Shown: positions 45,886-54,665, counted from the first letter of the stretch. The stretch: DNA of 64,000 nucleotides from Corynebacterium lactis RW2-5 (GCF_001274895.1 NZ_CP006841.1:124001-188000), one strand, 5' to 3'. The notes: generated by a model not told the origin, from the sequence alone. Made by a program: numbers and translations.

Positions 45886-46878
45886 ATGATTACTGTTGAA
45901 CGCCTCAGTAAGAAATACGGCTCCAAACTCGCCGTCGACGACCTGTCTTTCACGGTCCCCGACGGCGTGGTGACGGGCTTCCTCGGGCCCAACGGCTCCG
46001 GCAAGTCCACGACGATGCGCTGCATCCTGGGGCTGGACGCGCCGACTACTGGCCGCGCCCTGTTCACCGGCACCGACGTTACTGGTGCTGCCTACACCAG
46101 CCAGCCGTTCGCACAGTTGCCCAATAAGCCCAGCGTGGCCGGTGCAATCCTGGACTCGACCTGGCATAACAAGGCCCGCTCGGGGCGCAACCACCTCCGC
46201 GCCCTGGCCCGCGGCGCCGGGATTCCAGACACCCGCGTCGAGGAGTGCCTGGAGCAGGTCGGCATGACCGATGCCGCCAAGGACAAGATCGGCGGCTACT
46301 CGCTGGGCATGAAGCAGCGCCTGGGAGTCGCCGCGGCGCTGCTCGGCGACCCGCAGCACCTGATTCTCGACGAACCCGTTAACGGCCTCGACCCGGAGGG
46401 CGTGTCCTGGATGCGCACCACCATCAAGTCGCTGGCGGCCCAGGGCCGCGCTGTGCTTGTCTCTTCGCATTTGCTCTCGGAGATGCAGCTGACCGCCGAC
46501 CGCCTGGTCGTCATCGGCCGCGGCCGCATGATCGGCGAGTACACGATGGACGAATTCCTCGCCGACGGCACCGTAGTCGAAGCGGAGGTCCCAGATCCCG
46601 CCCGACTACTCGCCGCGTTGGGGCCGCGGGGCCGTGGGGCGGACGTCGGCAAGCAAGGGGTTGTGCGTATCCCGCTTGCCGACGGTGCGGACGAGGCCAC
46701 CCTGCGTGGTGAGATTGCGGCGGCGGCGCTGCGTGAGGGCCTGTTAGTCACTCGCTTGGAGACGAAGCGAGAGAACCTGGAGGCTCGGTTCCTGGCTGCC
46801 ACCGCGGACGCGCAAGAGTATAGGACAGCCGGGGTAGATCAGGCTGACGGTTCGGACGCCGACTCGGGTGCTCAGTAG
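45886..46878 (+). CDS. ABC transporter ATP-binding protein (ABC-2 type exporter)
   Basis: 330 residues. MITVERLSKKYGSKLAVDDL leads to Walker A GPNGSGKST, signature YSLGMKQRLGVAAAL, Walker B HLILDEPVNGLDPEG and H-loop LVSSHL. The C-terminal extension of about 110 residues is common in drug, bacteriocin-immunity or ABC-2 exporters. ATG 45886 is chosen, with other ATGs at 45874 and 45877. A GTCGGCAAGC at 46645 and a GCTTGCCGAC at 46674 lie 19 bases apart in opposite orientation. The permease gene follows after 19 bases, with GGAGG before its start. Confidence 0.92.
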   Translation: MITVERLSKKYGSKLAVDDLSFTVPDGVVTGFLGPNGSGKSTTMRCILGLDAPTTGRALFTGTDVTGAAYTSQPFAQLPNKPSVAGAILDSTWHNKARSGRNHLRALARGAGIPDTRVEECLEQVGMTDAAKDKIGGYSLGMKQRLGVAAALLGDPQHLILDEPVNGLDPEGVSWMRTTIKSLAAQGRAVLVSSHLLSEMQLTADRLVVIGRGRMIGEYTMDEFLADGTVVEAEVPDPARLLAALGPRGRGADVGKQGVVRIPLADGADEATLRGEIAAAALREGLLVTRLETKRENLEARFLAATADAQEYRTAGVDQADGSDADSGAQ

Positions 46879-46897
46879 AGGGATTGGAGGACAGACA

Positions 46898-47677
46898 ATG
46901 GCAAGTTTTACAAGCGCACTGCGCTCTGAGTGGACGAAGCTGGCGAGCCTGCGCAGCACCTGGATCTATGCGATGTTGCTGAGTGGATCGATGTTCGGCC
47001 CGGTTATCTTGATGGGGATGCTAGCCGATTCGGGGACGATGCTCGATTGGACGATGCTGACAATCGGCACGATGATTTTCGCGATGATCGCAATCGCATT
47101 CGCGGGGGCAACGCTGGCTGGGGAGTACAACGATCAGATGCACGCACACGCGTTCCTGACGCAGGATCGACGGAGTTTGTGGTTGGTTGCGCGTGGACTG
47201 CTGACCGTTGTTTTTCTTGCTCTATGCTGGGTGTTTGGCGTAGGTGTTGCTTATTTGGCGACAGCCATTTCACCAAGGGTGTCCTTTATCGGTGGTTCCT
47301 TTGATGACTTCATTAGTGCGATACTGAACTTTGGTGTGTTTTCCGTGATTGCGATGTCGCTGGGCGTGCTGACGCGCTCGCGAGTCGCGGCGGTGGCGGT
47401 ACCACTGGTGTGGCTGCTGGTTGTGGAAAAGTTGCTTGTACTGGCGACATCAGCGACCGCGTTTGCGCTGCCGTTTTGGCTGGCTGCACCGGGGGAACGA
47501 ATTTCGCAGCTAGCTCCCCAGCTTGTCAGCGGCGTTGCCGACCCGGAGGCTCCCGGGATTGGGTACAACCCCGATACCTCGCAGCCGGTGTGGTTTAACG
47601 CGATTGTGCTGGTGGCCTGGGTCGTGGTGGCTATCGCCGCGGCGCATTTCGTGAACGCCAAGCGCGACGTGAAGTAG
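46898..47677 (+). CDS. ABC-2 type transporter permease
   Basis: 259 residues. MASFTSALRSEWTKLASLRSTW is the typical amphipathic start of ABC-2 permeases, followed by six hydrophobic segments (IYAMLLSGSMFGPVILMG, MIFAMIAIAFAGATLAG, LLTVVFLALCWVFGVGVAYLA and others) and a short C-terminal tail AHFVNAKRDVK. GGAGG at 46886-46890 before ATG 46898. Partner of the ATPase just upstream; the exported substrate is unknown. This two-gene exporter sits between tgt and the queuosine-precursor transporter. Confidence 0.92.
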   Translation: MASFTSALRSEWTKLASLRSTWIYAMLLSGSMFGPVILMGMLADSGTMLDWTMLTIGTMIFAMIAIAFAGATLAGEYNDQMHAHAFLTQDRRSLWLVARGLLTVVFLALCWVFGVGVAYLATAISPRVSFIGGSFDDFISAILNFGVFSVIAMSLGVLTRSRVAAVAVPLVWLLVVEKLLVLATSATAFALPFWLAAPGERISQLAPQLVSGVADPEAPGIGYNPDTSQPVWFNAIVLVAWVVVAIAAAHFVNAKRDVK

Positions 47678-47796
47678 GCGGCAACGTGAAATAGCCGCAA
47701 ATCCAAGTAATCAAAGTGCCCGCCTGACTGCGTGGAACAGGAGGCGGGCGGAAGGCGGCGTCGTAAAGCGTGCTGACGTGGCGCCTAAACGCGGTC

Positions 47797-47880
47797 ATTC
47801 TCAAATTTGTGACAGTTTTTTGAGGTAGCAAACTTGACCACCTGGTGTTTTGGAAAAACAAGTGTCACAAAGTTGAGAAT
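47797..47880. repeat. Inverted repeat element with TTCTCAAATTTGTGACA arms (copy A)
   Basis: The left arm from 47797 (ATTCTCAAATTTGTGACA) matches the complement of the right arm ending 47880 (ATTCTCAACTTTGTGACA when read on the minus strand), with poly-T and poly-A tails inward. The loop is about 30 bases. It lies between convergent genes. A related element is at 50082-50166. Confidence 0.85.
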
Positions 47881-47943
47881 AATGGTCTTCATGGCGGGTT
47901 TTGGACGCCGTCGCTGTTACGGGTGGGGCTGGAGGGGCTGAGG

Positions 47944-48756
47944 CTAGTTGTAGTAGCCCTCGCGGCGCTTGACCCACGCGATGACGGCGTAGGTGACCGG
48001 CATGACCACGAACTCCACGGCGGTCTTCCAGAAAAATCCGACGATGACGTAGTTGACGAAGGTGCCCCAGGAGTCGATGCCAATGGCAGTCGCGGCGATG
48101 GAGCAGAAGATTAACGTGTCGACGAACTCGCCAACCACGGTCGAACCCATCAGGCGAGCCCACAGGGCCTTTTCGCCGGTGCGCTTCTTGATTGCGTTGA
48201 GGGACCAGGCGTTCAGCAGCTGGCCGACAACGTAGCCGGCGAGGCCTGCGAGCACCAGCTGGGGGACGGTGCCGAGGACGGTTTCGAAGGCCGCCTGGTT
48301 TTCGTACCAGGGCGCGGCCGGGAGTTTGATGGCGATGAAGAAGCAGGCCATGGCACCTGCGAGGACGGCGAAACCAGTCCAGACGGTGCGGCGGGTGGCC
48401 TTGTAGCCGTAGCACTCGGAAAGCACGTCACCGATGACGTAGCTCAAGGGGAACAGGAAAAACGCGCCGTCGGTGGCCAGGCCGAAGATTTCCACGCCCT
48501 TCGTGGCAGTGATGTTGGAGACAATCAGCACGCCGATGAACAGCGCCATGAACGTCGGGTACAGGGACCGCTGGGTTGGGATGTGGCGCGGGGTGGGGGC
48601 GCTCTGCTTGCCGACGCTTTGCGCGGCGGTGCCGTGCGGGTCGGTGGCGGTTGCTGCAGGAACAGGTGCGGTGTGTGCGGGCGCGTGCGGGGCGGCTGCA
48701 GCGGCCGACCCGGCGTTGCCCGGCCCAGACTTGGGCAGGTTCTCGTTATTAGTCAC
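47944..48756 (-). CDS. Queuosine precursor transporter (YhhQ/VUT family)
   Basis: 270 residues. After an Ala/Pro-rich N-terminal tail of about 50 residues the six-helix YhhQ domain begins at LYPTFMALFIGVLIVSNITATKGVEIFG. The family motifs LFPLSYVIGDVLSECYGYKATRR, KALWARLMGSTVVGEFVDTLIFCSIA and the end VTYAVIAWVKRREGYY are all present. The transporter imports queuine or preQ1/preQ0; with tgt and gluQ nearby, it is a salvage route. GTG 48756 is chosen since the region upstream (from 48876) overlaps the divergent gluQ gene. The extended N-terminal tail holds one dispersed 10-mer. Confidence 0.93.
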   Translation of the reverse strand: MTNNENLPKSGPGNAGSAAAAAPHAPAHTAPVPAATATDPHGTAAQSVGKQSAPTPRHIPTQRSLYPTFMALFIGVLIVSNITATKGVEIFGLATDGAFFLFPLSYVIGDVLSECYGYKATRRTVWTGFAVLAGAMACFFIAIKLPAAPWYENQAAFETVLGTVPQLVLAGLAGYVVGQLLNAWSLNAIKKRTGEKALWARLMGSTVVGEFVDTLIFCSIAATAIGIDSWGTFVNYVIVGFFWKTAVEFVVMPVTYAVIAWVKRREGYYN

Positions 48757-48798
48757 GGGTGGGATATTACCGGGCTGCGCGGTTATTACACTGTCGGT

Positions 48799-49758
48799 AT
48801 GAGCCTGCCCGCTGTGCCCGACGTGCCCGCTGCCCCCACCGGTCGTTACGCCCCCTCGCCGACCGGACGGCTGCACCTGGGCAACCTACGCACCGCGGTC
48901 CTCGCGTGGGCGCACGCGCGGGCCCACGGTGGCCGCTTCATCGTGCGTATCGAGGACATTGACCGCCAGCGCTCCCGTCCCGAGTATGAGGCGCAGCAGC
49001 TCGCGGATCTCGAAGCCATCGGCATCGACTGGGATGGCGCGCCCGTCCGCCAATCTGAGCGCTCCGGCCTCTACGAATCCGCCCTCGCCCACCTCACCGC
49101 CGCCGGCCTGACCTACCCCTGCTTCTGTACTCGCCGCGAAATCCTCGCCGCGTCCTCCGCCCCGCACGGTGTGCCTGGGCAGTATCCGGGGACTTGCCGC
49201 TTGCTTTCCGACGACGCCGTGGCCGCCCGTCGGGCCGAGTTCGCGGCGGCGGGCAGGCGGCCGTCGATACGCCTAAAGGCGCAGGTGAGTGAGGGGACGG
49301 CAATGGATGAGATCCACGGCGAGGTGCGCGCGCCCATCGACGATTTTATTCTGCGGCGTGCCGATGGCATGTGGGCGTACAACCTCGCGGTGGTCGTCGA
49401 CGATGCGGACCAGGGGGTGACCGAGGTAGTGCGCGGCGATGATCTGCTGACCTCGGCGCCTCGGCAGGCGTACCTGGCCGGGCTGCTCGGCTACTCGGCG
49501 CCGACGTTTGTTCACGTGCCGCTGGTGGTTAACGCCGAGGGGCGGCGCTTGTCGAAGCGGGATGGCGACGTGACTCTCGGCGAGGTGCCCGTGGATGCAG
49601 CGCAGCGGTGGATCCTGGATTCGCTGGTGGGGGAGGGCATGTCGGAGGCTCGCGGCAGTGACGCGCGGGATGGGATTGACTATATCGATTCGATTGCCGA
49701 CCTTCCGGAAGCCCTACGCGCGGGTCTCAAAATTCCTCGCGAACAGGTGGTTTTCTAG
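48799..49758 (+). CDS. gluQ: Glutamyl-queuosine tRNA(Asp) synthetase
   Basis: Truncated glutamyl-tRNA synthetase paralogue that glutamylates the queuosine base of tRNA(Asp). RYAPSPTGRLHLGNLRTAVLAW has the HIGH-like motif, IEDIDRQRSRPEYE follows. The zinc-binding Cys are in YPCFCTRREI and YPGTCR. The KMSKS-like motif is LSKRDGDVTL. The anticodon-binding domain is absent, as expected (319 residues). ATG 48799 is divergent from the transporter with 42 bases between starts. Together with tgt and the YhhQ-type protein it forms a queuosine salvage set. Confidence 0.95.
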   Translation: MSLPAVPDVPAAPTGRYAPSPTGRLHLGNLRTAVLAWAHARAHGGRFIVRIEDIDRQRSRPEYEAQQLADLEAIGIDWDGAPVRQSERSGLYESALAHLTAAGLTYPCFCTRREILAASSAPHGVPGQYPGTCRLLSDDAVAARRAEFAAAGRRPSIRLKAQVSEGTAMDEIHGEVRAPIDDFILRRADGMWAYNLAVVVDDADQGVTEVVRGDDLLTSAPRQAYLAGLLGYSAPTFVHVPLVVNAEGRRLSKRDGDVTLGEVPVDAAQRWILDSLVGEGMSEARGSDARDGIDYIDSIADLPEALRAGLKIPREQVVF

Positions 49759-50012
49759 GGGGCGCCGAGAACTACGGCTAGTGCATACGTTAGGGGCAAG
49801 AGCGCGAATGTAATAAGTGCCGTCGTGATTACCAAACTGTTTGACCGGGCTTTTAGCGCTGTGAGGAAGCCGATTAGGCCGAATCCGAAGACGCCGATGG
49901 CCAGCGGGATCGTCCAAGCATCGGATAGTGCAGTGCTGACGAAAAACAGCCCGACATAGCAGGCCAGAGCAAAGGACAGTGCGGCGACGGAGGCATTGCG
50001 GAAGTGTTTCAT
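49755..50012 (-). CDS. Small membrane protein, unknown function
   Basis: 85 residues with three hydrophobic segments, roughly VAALSFALACYVGLFFVS, TIPLAIGVFGFGLIGFL and LVITTALITFALLPLTYALA. No family is recognised. ATG 50012 with GGAAAC nearby upstream. It overlaps the last 4 bases of gluQ in the opposite direction. Confidence 0.7.
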   Translation of the reverse strand: MKHFRNASVAALSFALACYVGLFFVSTALSDAWTIPLAIGVFGFGLIGFLTALKARSNSLVITTALITFALLPLTYALAVVLGAP

Positions 50013-50081
50013 GGTTTCCTGGGAGGGGCGAGTGGGGGGGCGGTGCGGTTTTTCGCCGGAAAACCCAGCATGTACGGGGCA

Positions 50082-50166
50082 ATTCTAAATTTGTGTGGTG
50101 ATTTTCCAATTTCAGCAACCCGTGACCTGGGAGTTTCTAATCTGAAGCCCACACAAATTGAGAGCT
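50082..50166. repeat. Inverted repeat element (copy B, related to 47797-47880)
   Basis: ATTCTAAATTTGTGTGG at 50082-50098 faces CCCACACAAATTGAGAG at 50148-50164, whose complement is CTCTCAATTTGTGTGGG. Arms and centre resemble copy A in the TTCTMAAATTTGTG core. It stands in the spacer between divergent genes, so it is not simply a terminator. The rest of the 50013-50303 spacer shows no gene. Confidence 0.75.
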
Positions 50167-50303
50167 GGCCTCGTTAGGGCCTAATTTACGCTCCGTTCGT
50201 GGGGCGAATGTTGCTCTTGGTGCAGAAAATATGATCGGGGCTAGAGGGACGCAATCGATCCGAAAACCATTCGCGTGACCTCCACTGCCGTTACCCTCGG
50301 GGC

Positions 50304-50756
50304 ATGTCGACACTTCTCATCGTCCATCATTCGCCCACGCCCCTGCTGCAGGAGATCCTGGCGCGAGTCCTCGACGGCGCCCGCGACCCCGCAATCGAGG
50401 GCGTCGACGTCCGTGTCATCGACGCCCTCGAAGCAAACACCAGCGACCTGACCAGCGCCGACGCTATCCTGCTCGGCACCTCCGCCAACTTCGGCTACAT
50501 CTCCGGCGCGCTCAAGCACTTCTTCGACACCACCTTCCGCGAGGCATCTGAAACCACCAAGGGCCTGCCGTTTTCCTACTGGATCCGCGGCGGCTTCGAC
50601 ACTACCGGCGCCGAAAACGCCATGAAGTCCATCACCACCGGGTATGGCTGGGAGCTCGCCGCCGAGCCTGTGGTTTTTGTGGGCTCGCTTGACGACGCCC
50701 TTTCCCATGACCTGGTCAACCTCGGCGGGACGATGGCCGCCGGGCTTATGGAGTAG
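50304..50756 (+). CDS. Flavodoxin-like/NADPH-dependent FMN reductase family protein
   Basis: 150 residues. The start MSTLLIVHHSPTPLLQEI corresponds to the flavodoxin phosphate-binding first loop, ADAILLGTSANFGYISGALKHFFD is the conserved second loop and KGLPFSYWIRGGFDTTGAE lies near the third. Likely binds FMN and acts as a small reductase or electron carrier; partners are not visible. ATG 50304. Its end is followed by a short direct repeat (GGGCACTC three times at about 50819-50840) and a palindrome at 50857-50910. Confidence 0.85.
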   Translation: MSTLLIVHHSPTPLLQEILARVLDGARDPAIEGVDVRVIDALEANTSDLTSADAILLGTSANFGYISGALKHFFDTTFREASETTKGLPFSYWIRGGFDTTGAENAMKSITTGYGWELAAEPVVFVGSLDDALSHDLVNLGGTMAAGLME

Positions 50757-50854
50757 TTCCTCAGCGCTCGGGTTTCGGTCCACGGCCAGCGGCCCCGCAT
50801 TCCCGAGCCCGGGAACGCGGGCACTCGGGCACTCGGGCACTTTAGCGCTCGTTT

Positions 50855-50910
50855 GCGACTTCAGCACAGCCGATACGCTGCGCTACAGTCACCAACCTGC
50901 GCTGAAGTCG
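50855..50910. repeat. Intergenic inverted repeat with CTTCAGC arms
   Basis: GCGACTTCAGCA at 50855-50866 faces TGCTGAAGTCGC-like sequence at 50898-50910 (TGCGCTGAAGTCG). The centre has GCTGCGCTACAG, similar to the GCGCTATAG centre of the repeats at 19101 and 41221. A third half-copy GCGCTGAAGTC lies at 50920-50930. Confidence 0.65.
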
Positions 50911-51011
50911 GGGTGCGTGGCGCTGAAGTCCGGTCGAAGAGGGGGAGTAGCGCCACATAATACGATTGCAAAGTTGCGCAAAAAGCGCCGCCTTGTGCGA
51001 TAATCCAAAAC

Positions 51012-52328
51012 GTGAATAATAAAGTTCAGACGCCAGAACAGGGGGCGTCGTCGGCAAGCGAAACAAGCGGGGTGGGCGCGCGCGGTTCCCTGGCGGGGCT
51101 GCTCGGCCCGGCGTTTGTGGCGGCGATTGCCTACGTCGACCCGGGCAATGTGGCGGCGAACCTGTCGGCGGGCGCGACGTACGGGTATCTGCTGCTGTGG
51201 GTGCTGGTGGCGTCGAACGTGATGGCGATGGTCGTGCAGTATCTGTCGGCCAAGTACGGCCTGGTCGCGGGACAATCGCTGACGGCGGGAGTCGCAGCGT
51301 CGTTCGAGCGTCGGGGCGCACGCAGCGAGCGGGCGCGGCGGAGAAATCGCGCCGGGCGGCTGCTGTACTGGGGACAGGCGGAGATCGTCGCGGCGGCAAC
51401 CGACATTGCCGAGATCATCGGCGGCGCTACGGCCCTGCACCTGCTTTTCGGCACGCCAATGCTGCTCGGCGGCATGATTGTGGGCGTGGTGTCGCTGGGG
51501 CTGCTGCTGTTCCAGGGAGGGCGCTCGCAACGCACGTTCGAGGGCATCATTGTCGCGTTTCTGGTGGTCATCACGGTCGGGTTCCTTGCCGGTCTGTTTG
51601 TGACGGGCCTGAGCGTCGGCGAGATGGCCGCCGGCATTATTCCGCGTTTCGACGGCACCCACACCGTCGTCCTCGCCGCCTCCATGCTGGGAGCGACCGT
51701 GATGCCGCACGCGGTGTACCTGCACTCCGGGCTGGTCCGCGACCGCAACTTCGACGTGCGCGGCGACGAGTCCATCCGGCGTCATTTGCGAGCAACTCGC
51801 CTCGATGTTTTCGGTGCGCTGGTCCTGGCGGGCACGGTGAATATCGGCATGCTGTGCCTGGCCGCGGAGGCACTCCCGGGAATCCCGGGGACCGACTCCA
51901 TCGAGGGCGCGCACGCGGCAGTCGACAGCGCACTCGGCCCCGTGGTGGGTGTGCTGTTCGCGGTGGGGCTGCTGGCGTCGGGGCTCGCGTCATCGTCGGT
52001 GGGGTGTTATGCCGGCGACATGATTATGCGTGACCTGCTGCGCATCCGCGTGCCGCTGCTCGTCCGCCGCGCCATCACCATCATCCCGGCACTGGTTGTC
52101 ATCGCCACTGGTGTCGAACCGACCTGGGCTCTGGTGCTCAGCCAGGTGGTGCTGTCGATTGGTATTCCGTTCGCGCTAGTGCCGCTGGTGCGCATGACCT
52201 CTTCTGGCGCGGAGATGGGTAAATGGACCAACACGCCAATCGTCCGGCGCGTGGCCTGGGGGATCTGCGCGCTGATCATTGCGCTGAACGTTGCGCTCAT
52301 TGTTCTAATCGCCACCGGGCAGGCGTAG
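51012..52328 (+). CDS. mntH: Nramp-family divalent metal transporter MntH
   Basis: 438-residue proton-coupled importer of Mn2+ (and Fe2+). The metal-binding DPGN of AAIAYVDPGNVAANLSAGA is in the first helix and the MPH of LGATVMPHAVYLHSG in helix 6. About 11 hydrophobic segments follow in family order. The Arg-rich loop SFERRGARSERARRRNRAG between helices 3 and 4 is unusually long and basic. GTG 51012. Upstream 50974-50981 is TTGCGCAA, a small palindrome that could be part of an MntR or DtxR-type operator, but no clear consensus is seen. One dispersed 10-mer sits in the N-terminal tail (51050-51059). Confidence 0.94.
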   Translation: MNNKVQTPEQGASSASETSGVGARGSLAGLLGPAFVAAIAYVDPGNVAANLSAGATYGYLLLWVLVASNVMAMVVQYLSAKYGLVAGQSLTAGVAASFERRGARSERARRRNRAGRLLYWGQAEIVAAATDIAEIIGGATALHLLFGTPMLLGGMIVGVVSLGLLLFQGGRSQRTFEGIIVAFLVVITVGFLAGLFVTGLSVGEMAAGIIPRFDGTHTVVLAASMLGATVMPHAVYLHSGLVRDRNFDVRGDESIRRHLRATRLDVFGALVLAGTVNIGMLCLAAEALPGIPGTDSIEGAHAAVDSALGPVVGVLFAVGLLASGLASSSVGCYAGDMIMRDLLRIRVPLLVRRAITIIPALVVIATGVEPTWALVLSQVVLSIGIPFALVPLVRMTSSGAEMGKWTNTPIVRRVAWGICALIIALNVALIVLIATGQA

Positions 52329-52568
52329 GGCGCGCAGCCTCGTCGCCCGGGGTGCTTTCGGGAGTGGGGGTAGGTGGCGTCGTAAAGCACAAAAGCGGAA
52401 AGCAGCGAAAGGTAGACAAAGCGGTCTATTGGGTGTTAGGGTTGGCGCCACGATCAAGATATCGACGAGACATGGCCTTTGACAGCGTCGATAGGCAACC
52501 GCCCCACTCCCGGACGGTGCCCCAAAGGAAGATCAGCCCCTGTAGGGAAGAGATTCAAGGAGACACCA

Positions 52569-53039
52569 ATGCCCGTACGCAACCCCCGCCAGTACGACCA
52601 GCCTGAACCCGAAGACGTTCGCCGCGCGAGCCAGGCCTGGGCGAGTCACAACGGCGACCCGCGCGACCTACCCCTTACTCCCGGCGTTGTAGTGCGAGAA
52701 ACCATTGTCATTGGCTGCGGCCGCAGGTGCGCCGACCTCATCGTGAGCGGGCGGCCGGTGGGCGTGGAAATCGACAGTCGCCAGCTCGACCTCCACTCCC
52801 GGAACCTCGCGCCGCTGCCCTTCGACGCCGGCTTTTACGCCACACTCCGAGACCAAGGCCGCCGCGACTACCTCAGCGGCCACGTAAGCGGCGGGGCGCG
52901 TCGTGGTCGCATCCTCTGGCATGAGCTTGCCGACGGCCGCCGCTTCCTCACCCTCCCCACTCCCGGAAGTTACGCAGTCCTGCCCGCCCGCGAGGTCGAA
53001 CGCAGCATCGACGGGGTGTGGCGCGGGGTGGTGAGGTAG
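52569..53039 (+). CDS. Hypothetical protein (156 aa)
   Basis: Not recognised. MPVRNPRQYDQPEPEDVRRA begins a basic/acidic N-terminus; the rest looks like a compact alpha/beta domain (VVRETIVIGCGRRCADLIV, GRRFLTLPTPGSYAVLPARE). Two neighbouring Cys (GCGRRCAD) might bind metal. AAGGAGA lies 5 bases before ATG 52569. It contains three copies of the local 9-mer and one dispersed 10-mer (52925-52934). It is followed by amn in the same direction. Confidence 0.75.
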   Translation: MPVRNPRQYDQPEPEDVRRASQAWASHNGDPRDLPLTPGVVVRETIVIGCGRRCADLIVSGRPVGVEIDSRQLDLHSRNLAPLPFDAGFYATLRDQGRRDYLSGHVSGGARRGRILWHELADGRRFLTLPTPGSYAVLPAREVERSIDGVWRGVVR

Positions 53040-53117
53040 GCGCGGGGCTGATGCAGGCATCGTGGCGGTGCGGGAAGTTCGGTGGCGAGCCCCGAATCGA
53101 CCACCTAGCCTGGGAAC

Positions 53118-54665
53118 ATGCAGCATCGAGACTCCACCCCGCCTCCTTTTTGGCCTACCGAAGGTGAGGGCGACTACTTCACCGACCCCGCCGCAGCCGT
53201 CGACCGGCTCACGGAAATTCACCAGGCAGGAATGGACTACCTCATCGAGGCCTACTCCCGGACTATCGCCGAAGCGCTGGAGTCGGAGGCTCCCGGCGCT
53301 CTCGCGTTTTCGGGAAGTGTGCGCGCCTACTATCCCGAACTGCGCTTCACCGTCCACACCGGCAGCGCCGTCGAGCATGTCGACCCCTCCCTGTCGCACG
53401 GCTTCGTAGACCGCCCGGGAGTGTACGCCACCACCATCACCCGGCCCGTGATGTACCGCTCCTACCTCATCGAACAAATCAGTGACCTGCTCGCCAACCA
53501 CGGCGGGGAAGTGGAAGTTCGCGTCTCCGAGCAACCCATCCCCCTGCGGATGTGCCGCGGATTCAACGCCGCGGCAGAAAAAGCGGCGACGCGGGAGGGG
53601 GCGTCGGCAAGCGTGCTGGCGGCAGTGGAGAAAACCTTCACCCCAATAGACTCCGCCTGCATCGACGACACCATCGCCGACGGCGAGGCAAACTTCCTGG
53701 ACCTGCCCATCAAACCGCTGAGCCTTTTTAGCGCCCCGCGCATCGATCTGGCGCTGCAACGCCTCGAGCACTACACCGGCTCCCACCCAGCGAACATCCA
53801 GCGCTTCGTGCTCTTTACCAACTACCAACTGCACACGGACGTGTTCCTGGAGTACGCCCGGAGTCTCACTCCCGGAAATTCCCACGGCTACACCGCGCTG
53901 GTATGCCCGGGAGATGGGCGCTACGACATCGGCGCGATCCCCACTCCCGGAAAATGCCGCGAGCACGCACACTCCTCGCAGATGCCCGCCTACCACCTGC
54001 TTCGCAACGACACATGCGGCATCACCATCATTGACATCGGCGTCGGCCCGTCGAATGCGAAGACCATCACCGACTGCCTCGCCGTAACCCGGCCGCACTG
54101 CTGGATGATGGTCGGCCACTGCGCCGGCCTGGACGGGCGCATGCGTATCGGCGACATGATCCTCGCCAACGGCTACGACCGCGCCGACGGGGTCCTCGAC
54201 AATTACGTGCCACTGGAGAAACCAATCCCGCCGATTGCGGAGGTGCAGCTTGCGGTCACCAACGCGCTGCGACGAGTTTCGGGAGTGAGCGGCGACGAGT
54301 TGAAGAAACGCCTGCGCACTGGCACAGTCCTGTCGACATCCGACCGCAACTGGGAGTGGCGCTCCCAGGCCGACCTGTACCGGGAGTTGCAGAAGTCCAC
54401 CGCCATCGGTGTCGAGATGGAATCCGCCACCATCGCCGCTAACGGTTACCGCTTCCGCGTGCCCTACGGCGCGCTGCTCAGCGTCTCCGATATGCCGCTG
54501 CACGACAAACCCAAACTCCCGAAGTCCGCCCGGGAGTTCTACCAGTCCTCCAAAGAGGAGCACCTCATGGCCGCCGTGCGGGCGTGCGAGGATATGGCCG
54601 CGGACCCGACTAACCTCCACTCCCGGAAACTCCGCCGCCCGGTGGGGGAGGTCGCCTTCCGATAG
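53118..54665 (+). CDS. amn: AMP nucleosidase
   Basis: Hydrolyses AMP to adenine and ribose 5-phosphate. 515 residues, family length about 480. An N-terminal domain (residues about 1-200) with the family stretch RPVMYRSYLIEQISDLL and IPLRMCRGF, and a C-terminal phosphorylase-type domain with TIIDIGVGPSNAKTITDCLA, RPHCWMMVGHCAGLDGRMRIGD, ATDRNWEW-like STSDRNWEW and AIGVEMESATIAANGYRFRVPYGALLSVSD. The active-site Glu-Met-Glu is intact. Nucleoside-monophosphate cleavage links in theme to the LOG-domain protein at 2582, but they are far apart. Six copies of the local 9-mer lie in it. Confidence 0.96.
   Translation: MQHRDSTPPPFWPTEGEGDYFTDPAAAVDRLTEIHQAGMDYLIEAYSRTIAEALESEAPGALAFSGSVRAYYPELRFTVHTGSAVEHVDPSLSHGFVDRPGVYATTITRPVMYRSYLIEQISDLLANHGGEVEVRVSEQPIPLRMCRGFNAAAEKAATREGASASVLAAVEKTFTPIDSACIDDTIADGEANFLDLPIKPLSLFSAPRIDLALQRLEHYTGSHPANIQRFVLFTNYQLHTDVFLEYARSLTPGNSHGYTALVCPGDGRYDIGAIPTPGKCREHAHSSQMPAYHLLRNDTCGITIIDIGVGPSNAKTITDCLAVTRPHCWMMVGHCAGLDGRMRIGDMILANGYDRADGVLDNYVPLEKPIPPIAEVQLAVTNALRRVSGVSGDELKKRLRTGTVLSTSDRNWEWRSQADLYRELQKSTAIGVEMESATIAANGYRFRVPYGALLSVSDMPLHDKPKLPKSAREFYQSSKEEHLMAAVRACEDMAADPTNLHSRKLRRPVGEVAFR

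Noticed and set aside
50818..50842. Short tandem repeat of GGGCACTC before the 50855 palindrome as a CRISPR or satellite
   Set aside because: Only about three units of 8 bases, without spacers; too small to interpret.
52668..54620. Very long open frame (650 codons) on the minus strand, opposite the unknown gene and amn
   Set aside because: It mirrors amn, a clearly real gene with family motifs. Its translation is rich in Gly, Val, Arg and His with no domain, as is normal for antisense frames in G+C-rich coding DNA.
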